Shown piece after piece: positions 17,219-26,127 of a stretch of DNA of 64,000 bases. Positions within the stretch are counted from its first letter, which is position 1. The number at the start of each line of letters is the position of its first letter. The notes beneath the pieces were generated by a model that was not told the origin of the DNA, ran no database searches, and saw only the letters and a list, made by a program, of their open reading frames with translations. Both the position numbers and the translations under genes were made by a program. The stretch is from the NCBI RefSeq assembly GCF_036013955.1, contig NZ_CP107903.1:2232001-2296000 (forward strand), in the 5' to 3' direction. The stretch comes from Streptomyces sp. NBC_00459. Lineage in GTDB: Bacteria; Actinomycetota; Actinomycetes; Streptomycetales; Streptomycetaceae.

Positions 17219-18706
17219 ATGGGCGATCCCAAGGGTTTTCTCACCACAGCACGCCAGAGCTGGCCGCGCAGGCCCGTCGAGGAGCGGGTCCGTGACTGGG
17301 ACGAGGTCTACGTCCCGGGGGCGCTGCTCCCCATCGTCAGCAAACAGGCCGGCCGCTGCATGGACTGCGGTGTCCCGTTCTGCCACGAGGCCTGTCCGCT
17401 GGGGAATCTGATCCCCGAGTGGAACGACCTGGTCTCCCGGGAGGACTGGCGCGCGGCGAGCGACCGGCTGCACGCCACGAACAACTTCCCCGAGTTCACC
17501 GGCAGGTTGTGCCCTGCGCCGTGCGAGGCGGGCTGTGTACTGGCCATCAACCAGCCCGCGGTGACCATCAAGAACGTCGAGGTGGCCGTCGCCGACCGGG
17601 CATGGTCGGAAGGGTTCGCGCCGCCGAGACCGCCGGACCGTCTGTCGGGGCGTACGGTCGCGGTGATCGGGTCGGGGCCCACCGGGCTCGCCGCCGCCCA
17701 GCAGCTGACCCGGGCCGGACACACCGTCGCCGTGTACGAGAAGGACGACCGGCTCGGCGGACTGATGCGGTACGGCATCCCCGGGTTCAAGATGGAGAAG
17801 CACCATCTGGAGCGGCGCATCGAGCAGATGCGGGCCGAGGGGACCAAGTTCCGTACGTCGACCGCCGTCGGGCGGGATGTCGGGGCCGCCGAGCTGCGGG
17901 CGCGCTACGACGCCGTGGTGCTGGCCGTAGGGGCCACAGCATGGCGTGAACTGCCGCTTCCCGGGCGGGAGTTGGTCGGCATTCATCAGGCGATGGAGTA
18001 TCTGCCGCTGGCCAACCGGGTGTGCCAGGGGGATCTGGCGGTGTCCCCGATGTCCGCGGCCGGGAAGCACGTCGTCATCGTCGGCGGCGGTGACACGGGG
18101 GCCGACTGTCTGGGCACCGCGGTGCGTGAAGGGGCCGCCTCCGTCACCCAGTTGGACATCTACGCCCAGCCGGACGCGGAGCGCGACGAGGACTCCGACC
18201 CCTGGCCGACGTACCCGAAGATCTACCGGCTGTCGGCCGCGCACGAGGAGGCCCGTGACCTGGAGTCGGCGCCCGCCGCCGACGCCGACGCGCGGCTCTT
18301 CGCGGCGTCCACGCTCCACTTCTCGGGCGACGCGGACGGGCACGTACGGGCGCTGCACCTCGTCGAGGTCGATGCGGAGCGCCGTCCGCTGCCCGGATCC
18401 GGGCGGACGCTCCCCGCCGACCTCGTGCTGCTGGCCCTCGGCTTCTCCGGGCCCGACCGTGAGGACGGTCTGGTCGACCAGCTCGGGCTCGCTCTCGACC
18501 CGCGCGGCACGATCGCCCGCGACGCGGACTTCGCGACGAACGTGCCGGGTGTGTACGCGGCGGGGGACGCGGCCCGCGGGCAGTCGCTGATCGTGTGGGC
18601 GATCGCGGAGGGGCGGGCGGTCGCGGCGGCCGTGGACCGCCGGCTGACGGGCGCCACACAGTTGCCGGCGCCCATAGGGCCGTACGACCGCCCGATGACC
18701 GTGTGA
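17219..18706 (+). CDS. gltD: Glutamate synthase small subunit-like oxidoreductase (orphan)
   Basis: A 495-residue GltD. The N-terminal cysteine clusters for two 4Fe-4S centres are intact (Cys47/50/55/59 and Cys98/102/106). The FAD site is GSGPTGLAAA (151-160), and a second Rossmann motif, VIVGGGDTGADCLG, serves NADPH. The C-terminal VYAAGDAARGQSLIVWAIAEGR segment is typical. It normally passes electrons from NADPH to the large GltB subunit for glutamate formation. No gltB lies within this window, so it either serves a distant GltB or acts as an electron-transfer subunit for another partner. A GGCGAGGA ribosome binding site precedes the ATG. Confidence 0.93.
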   Translation: MGDPKGFLTTARQSWPRRPVEERVRDWDEVYVPGALLPIVSKQAGRCMDCGVPFCHEACPLGNLIPEWNDLVSREDWRAASDRLHATNNFPEFTGRLCPAPCEAGCVLAINQPAVTIKNVEVAVADRAWSEGFAPPRPPDRLSGRTVAVIGSGPTGLAAAQQLTRAGHTVAVYEKDDRLGGLMRYGIPGFKMEKHHLERRIEQMRAEGTKFRTSTAVGRDVGAAELRARYDAVVLAVGATAWRELPLPGRELVGIHQAMEYLPLANRVCQGDLAVSPMSAAGKHVVIVGGGDTGADCLGTAVREGAASVTQLDIYAQPDAERDEDSDPWPTYPKIYRLSAAHEEARDLESAPAADADARLFAASTLHFSGDADGHVRALHLVEVDAERRPLPGSGRTLPADLVLLALGFSGPDREDGLVDQLGLALDPRGTIARDADFATNVPGVYAAGDAARGQSLIVWAIAEGRAVAAAVDRRLTGATQLPAPIGPYDRPMTV

Positions 18707-18767
18707 CCTCCCTGCCCCCGCCCCTGTCCCAGCCCGTGCCCCGGCCCCGGACCCGGCAGAGCGCGGG

Positions 18768-19280
18768 TCAGCGCTCGTCCGTGCCCGCCACCTTGCGGGT
18801 CGCCAGGGCCACCCTGTTCCAGGTGTTGATCGCGAGGATCAGGGACAGGACGTGGGCCAGTTCCCGCTCGTCGAAGTGGGCCGCGGCCTCGGTGTAGACG
18901 TCGTCCGGGACGCCGGCGTCGGCCACCAGGGTGACCGCTTCCGTGAGTGCCAGCGCCGCCTGTTCCCTCGGGGTGTAGAAGTTGCGGGCCTCGCGCCACA
19001 CCGCGACCAGGTGCAGCCGGTCCTCGCTCTCGCCCGCCTTTCGCGCGTCGTTGGTGTGCATGTGGAGGCAGTACGCGCAGTGGTTGAGGTGCGAAGCGCG
19101 GATCTGGATCAGTTCGACCAGTGCCGGGTCGAGGCCCTCGCGGGCCGCCGCGTCGAAGCCGACGAGGGCGCGGAAGACCTTCGGCGCCGTCTTCGCGAGG
19201 TTCAGGCGAGGGGTTTCGGTGACCCCGGCGGAGTGGGCGGTCGTCGCGTTCGTGGTGTTCGTGTTCGTCGTCATGACCAT
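18768..19280 (-). CDS. Carboxymuconolactone decarboxylase / AhpD family protein
   Basis: A 170-residue all-helical protein. The AhpD-type active site CAYCLHMH (CxxC followed by His, near residues 70-77) is intact, embedded in ELIQIRASHLNHCAYCLHMH. Family members are peroxidase-like thiol proteins or decarboxylase relatives; the CxxCxxxH form points to alkylhydroperoxidase activity. A Thr/Asn-rich N-terminus (TTNTNTTNATT) precedes the fold. Either of two in-frame ATG codons (19280 or 19274) may be the start. It is divergent from the MocR regulator with only 41 bases between, so the regulator probably controls it. Confidence 0.88.
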   Translation of the reverse strand: MVMTTNTNTTNATTAHSAGVTETPRLNLAKTAPKVFRALVGFDAAAREGLDPALVELIQIRASHLNHCAYCLHMHTNDARKAGESEDRLHLVAVWREARNFYTPREQAALALTEAVTLVADAGVPDDVYTEAAAHFDERELAHVLSLILAINTWNRVALATRKVAGTDER

Positions 19281-19321
19281 GAATCTACGGGCCGGAAAGA
19301 CCGGCTGTAGGGTTCATTTCC

Positions 19322-20806
19322 ATGGCACAAACATGGGTCAATTCCGCGGAGCGCATCGGCGCCGACCTGCATCTGGAACTGTCGGGGCCGGGCGGGCGGC
19401 GGGCCGCGCTGATCCGTGCTCTGCGGGACGCCGTCCGCAGTGGCCGGCTCGCCCCCGGCACCCTGTTGCCGCCGTACCGTTCCCTCGCCGCCGACCTCGG
19501 CGTGGCCCGCAACACGGTGGCCGACGCGTACGCCGAACTCGTGGCCGAGGGCTGGCTGGCCGCCCGCCAGGGGTCGGGCACCCGGGTCGCGGAACGCGCC
19601 GAACCTGTCAGGGCGGCTTCCCGCGTGCCCGTAAAGGCACCTCCACGCGCGCGTGGGCCACGGCACGACCTCCGCCAGGGCAAGCCGGACGCGTCGGAGT
19701 TCCCGCGTTCCGCCTGGCTGGCCTCGTACCGGCGGGCGCTCCAACAGGCGCCGAACGAGGCGTTCGGGCCCGGTGACCCGGCCGGCCGGGTCGAACTGCG
19801 GGAGGCGCTGGCGGAGTACCTGGCACGCGCGCGTGGCGTGCGTACCGAGCCCTCCCGCATCGTCATCTGCTCGGGCTTCGCACACGCCCTGCGGCTCCTC
19901 TTCGGCGGCCGGAGCGGCAGTGGGGGCGCCGATGCCGTACTGCGCGGGCCGCTGGCCGTGGAGGCTTACGGACTCGGCTTCCACCGGCAGCTGCTGGCCG
20001 CGGCCGGGGTTCGGACCGTGCCGCTGCCCCTCGACGAGGACGGTGCGCGGGTCGGTCTGCTCGACCGGGAGCGGGCCGTATTGCTCACACCCGCGCACCA
20101 GTTCCCCACCGGCGGTCCGCTGCACCCCGAGCGCCGTGCGGCGGCGATCGACTGGGCACGCACGCGTGGCGGGCTGATCCTGGAGGACGACTACGACGGG
20201 GAGTTCCGTTACGACCGCCGGCCCGTCGGCGCCCTGCAGGGGCTGGACCCGGAGCGGGTGATCCACCTCGGTTCGGTGAGCAAGAGCCTGTCCCCCGCGC
20301 TGCGGCTGGGCTGGATGGTGCTTCCGGAGCGGTACGTGGAGCCGGTGCTCGCGCTGAAGGGCGAGCGGGAGGCGTGGACGAGCGGGCTCGATCAGCTGGC
20401 GCTCGCCGACTTCCTCGGATCGGGATCGTACGACCGTCATGTGCGGCGGATGCGGCAGCGGTACCGGCGCCGCCGTGACCGGCTGATCGCCGCCCTCGCC
20501 GAGCACGCGCCGCATGTCGAGGTCACCGGAGTCGCGGCCGGCCTGCACGCGGTGCTGCGGCTGCCGCCCGGGACGGAGCGGTCTGCGGTGAAGGCGGCGG
20601 CCTGGCGGGGAATCGCCCTCGACGGGCTCGCGGAGTTCCGGCATCCGGAGTTCCGGCACCCAGAGTTCCACGAGCCGGAAAGCGCCCCGCCCGACGGCCG
20701 GGGTTCGATCACGCTCGACGGGCTCGTCGTCGGGTACGCGGCACCCTCCGAGCACGCCTACGGTGCGGCACTGGAGGCGCTCTGCCAGGCACTTCCGCCG
20801 GAGTGA
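19322..20806 (+). CDS. MocR/PdxR family transcriptional regulator (GntR wHTH plus aminotransferase-like domain)
   Basis: A 494-residue MocR-type regulator. Residues 18-95 are a GntR winged helix (LIRALRDAVRSGRLAPGTLL and SLAADLGVARNTVADAYAEL). From about 115 a fold-type I aminotransferase domain binds pyridoxal phosphate. The likely PLP lysine is in GSVSKSLSPALRLGWM, around residue 320, and ILEDDYDGEFRYDRRPVGAL is the conserved Asp/Tyr region. Such proteins sense PLP or amino compounds. Near residues 441-453 there is a short tandem repeat of E-F-R-H-P. The gene divergently faces the AhpD-like gene, so that shared 41-base region is the likely target. Confidence 0.93.
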   Translation: MAQTWVNSAERIGADLHLELSGPGGRRAALIRALRDAVRSGRLAPGTLLPPYRSLAADLGVARNTVADAYAELVAEGWLAARQGSGTRVAERAEPVRAASRVPVKAPPRARGPRHDLRQGKPDASEFPRSAWLASYRRALQQAPNEAFGPGDPAGRVELREALAEYLARARGVRTEPSRIVICSGFAHALRLLFGGRSGSGGADAVLRGPLAVEAYGLGFHRQLLAAAGVRTVPLPLDEDGARVGLLDRERAVLLTPAHQFPTGGPLHPERRAAAIDWARTRGGLILEDDYDGEFRYDRRPVGALQGLDPERVIHLGSVSKSLSPALRLGWMVLPERYVEPVLALKGEREAWTSGLDQLALADFLGSGSYDRHVRRMRQRYRRRRDRLIAALAEHAPHVEVTGVAAGLHAVLRLPPGTERSAVKAAAWRGIALDGLAEFRHPEFRHPEFHEPESAPPDGRGSITLDGLVVGYAAPSEHAYGAALEALCQALPPE

Positions 20807-20868
20807 GGGAGCGTCGACAACGCGAACGGCCAGCACATGGTTGCTCTGGGTGACGTTGTTCACGCCTT

Positions 20869-20888
20869 GCCGGAAATCGGCTTCCGGC
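20869..20888 (+). terminator. Short hairpin after the MocR gene
   Basis: GCCGGAA (20869-20875) and TTCCGGC (20882-20888) form a perfect seven-pair stem with a six-base loop, about 60 bases after the mocR stop. It could be a terminator or part of the leader of the next gene. Confidence 0.4.
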
Positions 20889-21031
20889 CGGGTGGAACGC
20901 GGCCTGCGGTGGGATCATTGAGCACAGGAGACGGGTCCCACTGGCCCGCCGCCGATCCTTCGTTCCGCCGTCAGGCGCAGGGCCAACCCTACGCGTCCCC
21001 CCTGTTGGCGGCCGGTCCTGGAGGGTGTCCT

Positions 21032-23338
21032 ATGACGACGCTGGACGAACGTCACGGAGAAGGCGCCCGCGACGGGGACGACCCCCGCGGCGGGTCGGTC
21101 CTGAACGCTGTCGCGGCAGACAGCCGCGACGCGGTCGGGGCCCACGGCCGGGAAGCCGTCCCGCTGGACCAGCCCGCCGCCGCCCGCCCTCTGATCGCCG
21201 GTTCCAAGGCCGCGAACCTCGCTCGCGCGGCCGGCGCCGGACTGCCGGTACTGCCCGGATTCGTCATCACGCACCCCGCTCCCGGCTCCGAGCCCCACGC
21301 TTCGGGTGACGGCCTGTTCGACAGCCGGCCCGCCCTGCGCCAGGCCTGGGAGACGCTCTCCGAGGGCGGCGAGCGCCCGCTCGTCGTCCGGTCGTCCTCA
21401 CCGCAGGAGGACACCCAGGAGTCCTCCCTGGCGGGCCGATTCGTCTCCGTGCTCGACGTACGCGGCTGGGCCGACTTCCGTAAGGCGGTACGGACCGTGC
21501 TCGACTCCGCTCACCGGCCCGGTGAGTCCCCCGCGCCGATGGCGGTGCTGGTCCAGCCGATGCTGACCGCGCGCGTGGGAGGGGTGATGTTCGGCGCCGA
21601 TCCCGTCGAGGGGCGCGCGGACCGGATGCTGGTGAGCGCGGTACGCGGCGGCCCGGACAGCCTGGTCAGCGGCGAACAGGCCGGAACCGACTACTGGTTG
21701 AGCCTCCGGGGCCGCATGCTGCGCACGGAACCGGCGGACGCCGAGCCGCTCCTCGGCGCCTTCGAGCTGCGTCGGCTGGCCCGCCTCGCGCGGCGTGCCC
21801 GCGAGGTGTTCGACGGGCCGCAGGACATCGAGTTCGGGTTCGACGACCACGGGCGACTGTGGCTGTTCCAGAGCCGGCCGATCACCGCGATGGCCGCCCG
21901 GCCGCCGCGCGGAGCACGGCTGCTGGGTCCCGGCCCGGTCGCGGAGAGCCTGCCGGACCAGCTGGAGCCCCTGGAAGAGGACCTGTGGGTGACCCCGATG
22001 GCCCGCGGGCTCGCCGCCGCGCTCGACATCGGCGGCACCGCGCCCCGGCGCCGGCTGCGTGCCGTGCCGGTGGTCACGGCGGTCGGCGGACGGGCCGCCG
22101 CCGACCTGCTGCTGCTCGGCGCCGTCCCGCCGCGGCACCGCTGGCTCGCGCTGCTCAACCCGGCGCCGGGCGGACGCCGACTCGCCGCGGCCTGGCGGAC
22201 GGGACGGCTGGCCTCGGCGCTGCCCGGACTCGCCCTCGACCTGGTGGCGGACGTCGACCGCCGCCTGGCCGAGACCCCGCCGCCCGCCGACATCCCTTCG
22301 GCCGGACTGGCGTCCACGCTGCGCTGGACGCGTACGACGTTGGTCGCGCTGCACGCCCAGGAGTCGCTGGCCGGTGCGCTGCTGCACGAGAGCCCGGCGA
22401 ACAGGGCCGGCGGCAACAGCCGTACGGCGGCCGGTGCCGCCCTCACCGCGCTCGCGGACGCCCGCGCCCAGGGGCTGCCCGACGAGCACGTCGTGACCGC
22501 CGAGCCGGTGGTCCTGGCCCTGACGGCGCCGAGCCTGCGCGGACGGATCCGGCTTCCGCCATCGGCGCCGACGTCGGCACAGGAGGGCGGCTCCGACAGC
22601 ACGGGCAGCGCCCCGCGCGCGGGAGGCCGTCCAGGAGGCCCGGGCGAACCCGGGCGCTCGGCGACCGCCGCCTTCGTACGCCCGTTCCGGCAACCCGTCG
22701 ACGGGCCCGCCACGACGGTCCCCGCGCTCCCGCCGCGTGAGGCGCTCCGGCTGCGCGTCCGGTGGGTGCAGGAGTTGCAGGTGCGGCTCGTGCGGGAGGG
22801 GGCGCGCAGGCTGGTCGTGCGCGGAGGGCTGGACGACGGTGCACGGGTCGGGCTGCTGCGGTGGCCGGAGTTCATGACCGCGCTGGAGGGCGGGCCGCTG
22901 CCCGCGGACGTGCGGGAGAGGCTGCCGCTGCCCGTGTCCGCCCCACTGCCGGACGCCTTCCGGGTCGCCGAGGACGGGACCGTGGTCCCCGAGCGGAGCG
23001 CCGGCCCGGCGGGCGAGGGCGGCCGGGGCGTGTCCGGCCGACGGGCCGCCGGGACCGTCTGGGACGGCACCGGCACACCGCCGCCGGACGCGGTGCTCGT
23101 CGTCCGCACACTCGACCCCGCCCTCGCCCCGCTGCTGCCCGGGCTCACCGGCCTGGTCGCTCAGACCGGCAGTCCGCTGTCCCATCTCGCCGTACTGGCA
23201 AGGGAGTTCGGGCTGCCCACGGTCGTGGGCGCGACAGACGCCGTGAACCGGTTCCCGCCGGGCACGCACCTCACCGTTGACGGCACCACCGGCGACGTAC
23301 GCACCGGGGACGAGACCGGAACGGAGGCCGGACGATGA
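21032..23338 (+). CDS. PEP/pyruvate-binding and PEP-utilising enzyme (PEP synthase or antibiotic-phosphotransferase type)
   Basis: A 768-residue enzyme. Residues about 45-300 form the ATP-grasp-like PEP/pyruvate-binding domain (GSKAANLARAAGAGLPVLPG, VVRSSSPQED, VQPMLTARVGGVMFGADPV and IEFGFDDHGRLWLFQSRPI). The C-terminal swivelling domain carries the phospho-acceptor histidine at 718 in TGSPLSHLAVLAREFGLPTV. The middle 350 residues are Ala/Arg-rich and poorly conserved. This order (ATP domain, variable substrate domain, His domain) is that of rifampicin phosphotransferase and related dikinases, without the C-terminal PEP barrel of true PEP synthase. Substrate is therefore uncertain. A GGAGGGTGTCCT ribosome binding site precedes the ATG at 21032, and the stop overlaps the next start by four bases. 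Confidence 0.8.
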   Translation: MTTLDERHGEGARDGDDPRGGSVLNAVAADSRDAVGAHGREAVPLDQPAAARPLIAGSKAANLARAAGAGLPVLPGFVITHPAPGSEPHASGDGLFDSRPALRQAWETLSEGGERPLVVRSSSPQEDTQESSLAGRFVSVLDVRGWADFRKAVRTVLDSAHRPGESPAPMAVLVQPMLTARVGGVMFGADPVEGRADRMLVSAVRGGPDSLVSGEQAGTDYWLSLRGRMLRTEPADAEPLLGAFELRRLARLARRAREVFDGPQDIEFGFDDHGRLWLFQSRPITAMAARPPRGARLLGPGPVAESLPDQLEPLEEDLWVTPMARGLAAALDIGGTAPRRRLRAVPVVTAVGGRAAADLLLLGAVPPRHRWLALLNPAPGGRRLAAAWRTGRLASALPGLALDLVADVDRRLAETPPPADIPSAGLASTLRWTRTTLVALHAQESLAGALLHESPANRAGGNSRTAAGAALTALADARAQGLPDEHVVTAEPVVLALTAPSLRGRIRLPPSAPTSAQEGGSDSTGSAPRAGGRPGGPGEPGRSATAAFVRPFRQPVDGPATTVPALPPREALRLRVRWVQELQVRLVREGARRLVVRGGLDDGARVGLLRWPEFMTALEGGPLPADVRERLPLPVSAPLPDAFRVAEDGTVVPERSAGPAGEGGRGVSGRRAAGTVWDGTGTPPPDAVLVVRTLDPALAPLLPGLTGLVAQTGSPLSHLAVLAREFGLPTVVGATDAVNRFPPGTHLTVDGTTGDVRTGDETGTEAGR

Positions 23339-24258
23339 GGCGCATCGCCTACGTATTCGGCTGGCTGGCCGCCGCCGGGGCGGGCAGCTACGTCGTCATC
23401 TATCTCTACCGGTGGCAGTGGCAGCGGGCCGTCCTGTGCGGTGTGCTGCTGCTCGTCGTCGAGGTGATGCTGCTCGGGATCACGCTGATCGGGCGGCTCT
23501 CGCGGATCGAGGAGCAGGTGCGCGAGACCCAGGACCAGGTGCGCGAGAGCGGCCGGAGCCAGCAGGACGTCCTGGCCCGGCTGCGGGAGGCGCCGGTGCG
23601 CCAGGGCGCCGGGCGGTTCCGCTGGCTGGACGAGCCAGCCGAACGTACGTTCGTCTTTGTGCCCGTACTCATGGTCACCGGTGTACTGCTGTCCGGGCTC
23701 GCCTGGGTGGTGCAGCGGATCGCGTCGGTCACCGCCAAGCCCGCCGAGCGACGCCTCGCCGGACGGCTGGCCGTCCTGGCCGCGCCCGATCCGGCCGCCG
23801 ACGCCGACCTGGAGGACCTGCCCCCGGCGGGCGGCGGACACTCACCGGGCCGGGCCGCCCGGGCGACAGCCGTCGGCACGGTCGGGGTCGTACTGCTCGG
23901 CGCGCTCGTCGTCGGGCTCGCCGACCTCACCGAGACCCGCGAGGAGGAGGCGAACGACAGCGCGGCGACCTCCGTCCTGGTCCGGGTCGACCTGCGTGGC
24001 AGTGGCAGCCTCGTCTCGGACGAGCGGCGCTCCCTCGCCGCGCGCCAGGTCTGGGAACAGTGCCGGGACTCCACGTCCGTGCCGCTCGGCCGCGCGACCC
24101 TCGGAGACCTCGGTGACGGCATCTTCGCCGGCGTGGTCCGGCCCGCACTCACCGACCACGACCGCCTGCGGCTGCGCGGCTGCCTGGAGGACACCACCCT
24201 CGACCGCGCCCACCTCACCGTCATGGGCATCGGGGACGCGGACGCCGACGCCGGCTGA
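23335..24258 (+). CDS. Membrane protein of unknown function coupled to the PEP-utilising enzyme
   Basis: A 307-residue protein. Two N-terminal helices (about 5-25 and 31-53) lead into a short coiled coil (RIEEQVRETQDQVRESGRS, near 57-75). A third helix lies near 104-126 and a fourth near 172-192. The C-terminal 110 residues are polar and include two cysteines. I do not recognise the family. The ATGA overlap with the preceding gene implies translational coupling, so the two proteins likely work together at the membrane. Confidence 0.75.
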   Translation: MRRIAYVFGWLAAAGAGSYVVIYLYRWQWQRAVLCGVLLLVVEVMLLGITLIGRLSRIEEQVRETQDQVRESGRSQQDVLARLREAPVRQGAGRFRWLDEPAERTFVFVPVLMVTGVLLSGLAWVVQRIASVTAKPAERRLAGRLAVLAAPDPAADADLEDLPPAGGGHSPGRAARATAVGTVGVVLLGALVVGLADLTETREEEANDSAATSVLVRVDLRGSGSLVSDERRSLAARQVWEQCRDSTSVPLGRATLGDLGDGIFAGVVRPALTDHDRLRLRGCLEDTTLDRAHLTVMGIGDADADAG

Positions 24259-24326
24259 GACGTTCCGATCGGAGTAAATAGTCACATATCGGGCAAAATA
24301 GAGGTGTACGTCACATAGCGACTTGG

Positions 24327-24349
24327 CTGTCAGTGGCCCGGGTTACGAT
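24327..24349 (+). promoter_or_regulatory. PafBC/RecA-NDp-type promoter of the membrane-anchored phosphatase gene
   Basis: CTGTCAGTG (24327-24335), eight bases, TACGAT (24344-24349), fitting the RecA-NDp consensus at every core position. The predicted start is near 24356. It sits in a locally AT-richer gap after the membrane-protein gene. Confidence 0.78.
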
Positions 24350-24372
24350 GCAAAAGCGCTGTCGTCCCCTGC

Positions 24373-25122
24373 ATGAACGTACGACGCGCTTCCGTCCCCA
24401 ACCCCTTCAGGTCATCCATGGCTGCCATCACCGCTCCCCCGCCTTCGCTCCCACTGCCCACCCGCCGCGTGGTCCGCCGCATCCTGCGGATCCTCGGCAG
24501 AGTCGTCATCGGCTATCTCGTCCTGTGGGCCACGGGCGCGCTCGGCATCCTGGCCGTGTCGCACTGGGTGGGCGAGGAGACGTCGGCGCCGCCGGGGACC
24601 GTTTCGGTCCAGGGCGTCCACCACTTCCAACCAGTGGGCTCCAAGGGCCGGTTGTGGCGCGGAGCGGCGCCCTCGCCCGCCGGCTACCAGGCGCTGGCGG
24701 GCCTCGGCATCACCACCGTCGTCGACCTGCGCGCCGAGGACCTGAGCGCGGCCCAGCTCGCCGAACCCGCCAAGGCAGGCCTGAAGGTCGTGCACCTGCC
24801 GATCCGTGACGGGCAGACGCCCACGTCGCGGCAGGTGCAGCAGTTCCTCGATGTCGTCGCCTCGTCGTCCGGGCCGGTGTTCGTGCACTGCGGCGCCGGC
24901 GTCGGCCGTACGGGGACGATGGCCGCGGCGTATCTCGTCCAGACCGACAAGCAGTCACCGTCGGTGGCCGTCTGGCGCAACCTCGCGGTCGGACCGCCGT
25001 CGATCGAGCAGATCTACTACGGGCTGAGCCTCGGCCGCCAGAAGGCGGAGCAGCCGCCGCTCGCGGTGGTGGCGGTCAGTCGGCTGGTCGACGCACCTCG
25101 GCGCATGTGGTCGTGGCTGTGA
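24373..25122 (+). CDS. Membrane-anchored dual-specificity/tyrosine phosphatase family protein
   Basis: A 249-residue protein. One membrane helix (about 42-63, VIGYLVLWATGALGILAV) follows a basic cytoplasmic N-terminus, so the catalytic domain (75-210) faces outward if the positive-inside rule holds. The phosphatase loop is HCGAGVGRTG, with nucleophile Cys173 and Arg179 (HCx5R), preceded by the general-acid region LPIRDGQTP. The fold matches small cysteine phosphatases acting on phosphotyrosine, lipids or inositol phosphates. The substrate is unknown. An ATG at 24418 is an alternative start that would keep the helix. A damage-type promoter motif precedes it, which suggests a stress role. Confidence 0.85.
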   Translation: MNVRRASVPNPFRSSMAAITAPPPSLPLPTRRVVRRILRILGRVVIGYLVLWATGALGILAVSHWVGEETSAPPGTVSVQGVHHFQPVGSKGRLWRGAAPSPAGYQALAGLGITTVVDLRAEDLSAAQLAEPAKAGLKVVHLPIRDGQTPTSRQVQQFLDVVASSSGPVFVHCGAGVGRTGTMAAAYLVQTDKQSPSVAVWRNLAVGPPSIEQIYYGLSLGRQKAEQPPLAVVAVSRLVDAPRRMWSWL

Positions 25123-25205
25123 CCCCGTAGGTCGCGTACTCGGAGGCCGCGAACCCCGGGGCCGCGAACCCGTAAGCCGTGATCGCCGGCCCGCGCGTGC
25201 GCGCG

Positions 25206-26009
25206 TCAGGACGTGCGGCCCACCGCCCCGTACCCCGGAATCACCCCGTCCTCCTGACCGGGGATCGGCTCGCCCAGCTCCGGATGCCACTTGTCGACCA
25301 CCTCGACACCGGGCTCGATCAGGTCGAGGCCGTCGAAGAAGCGGGCGAACTCGGTGCGGGAGCGCAGGGCGAGGGTGACGCCCGCGGCCTTGAGCTTCGC
25401 CGTCGCGGCAGCCGATTCCTCCGGGGAGAAGTCGGCGGTCGCGTGGGTCATCATCAGGTAGCTGCCGGCGGGCAGGGCGGCCAGCAGGCGGCCGACCAGG
25501 TCGTGCGCGCCGTCCTCGTCGGAGATGAAGTGCAGCAGGGCGACGAGGGAGAGCGCGACGGGCCGGTCGAAGTCCAGGACCTTCCTCGCGCCCTCGATGA
25601 TGGCGTCCGGGTCGCGCACATCGGCCTGGAGGTACTCGGTGACGCCCTCCTCCGTACCGCGCAGCAGGGCCGCCGCGTGGGCCAGCACGATGGGATCGTT
25701 GTCGCAGTAGACGACCCGCGCGTCGGGCGCGATCTCCTGGGCGATCTGGTGGAGGTTCGGCTCGGTCGGGATGCCGGTGCCGACGTCCAGGAACTGGCGG
25801 ACGCCGTGCCCGGCCAGCCAGCGTGTGGCGCGGTGCATGAAGGCCCGGTTGACCTTGGCCATCACCGGAACACGCGGGTCGAGAGCGAGCATCTGGCGGG
25901 CCATCGCCTCGTCGACCGGGTAGTTGTCCTTGCCACCCAGATACCAGTCGTACATCCGCGCGGGATGAGGCTTGCTGGTGTCCATCTCGATGGGGTGCTG
26001 CCCGGTCAT
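25206..26009 (-). CDS. SAM-dependent methyltransferase of the DUF574 (Methyltransf_19) family
   Basis: A 267-residue protein with the hallmark N-terminus of this actinobacterial family: DTSKPHPARMYDWYLGGKDNY. Motif I is LDVGTGIPTEPNLHQIA, the acidic strand is VVYCDNDPIVLAHA, and ALLHFISDEDGAHDLV plus YLMMTHATADF follow. The family is multiplied in Streptomyces, mostly with unknown substrates, and often sits beside XRE/DUF397 regulatory sets, as here. GGAG lies upstream of the ATG at 26009. The preceding gap (26010-26127) is AT-richer than its surroundings and probably contains its promoter. Confidence 0.9.
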   Translation of the reverse strand: MTGQHPIEMDTSKPHPARMYDWYLGGKDNYPVDEAMARQMLALDPRVPVMAKVNRAFMHRATRWLAGHGVRQFLDVGTGIPTEPNLHQIAQEIAPDARVVYCDNDPIVLAHAAALLRGTEEGVTEYLQADVRDPDAIIEGARKVLDFDRPVALSLVALLHFISDEDGAHDLVGRLLAALPAGSYLMMTHATADFSPEESAAATAKLKAAGVTLALRSRTEFARFFDGLDLIEPGVEVVDKWHPELGEPIPGQEDGVIPGYGAVGRTS

Positions 26010-26127
26010 GGCGAACTCCGTAAGTCTGTTCGGTCTCTGGCGTGGCAATAGATCAACTGAGCACCAAAATAAGGGAATTGACTGAACACAACGGAACCGG
26101 CGCCACACAATCGGCCGGAACCGGACC

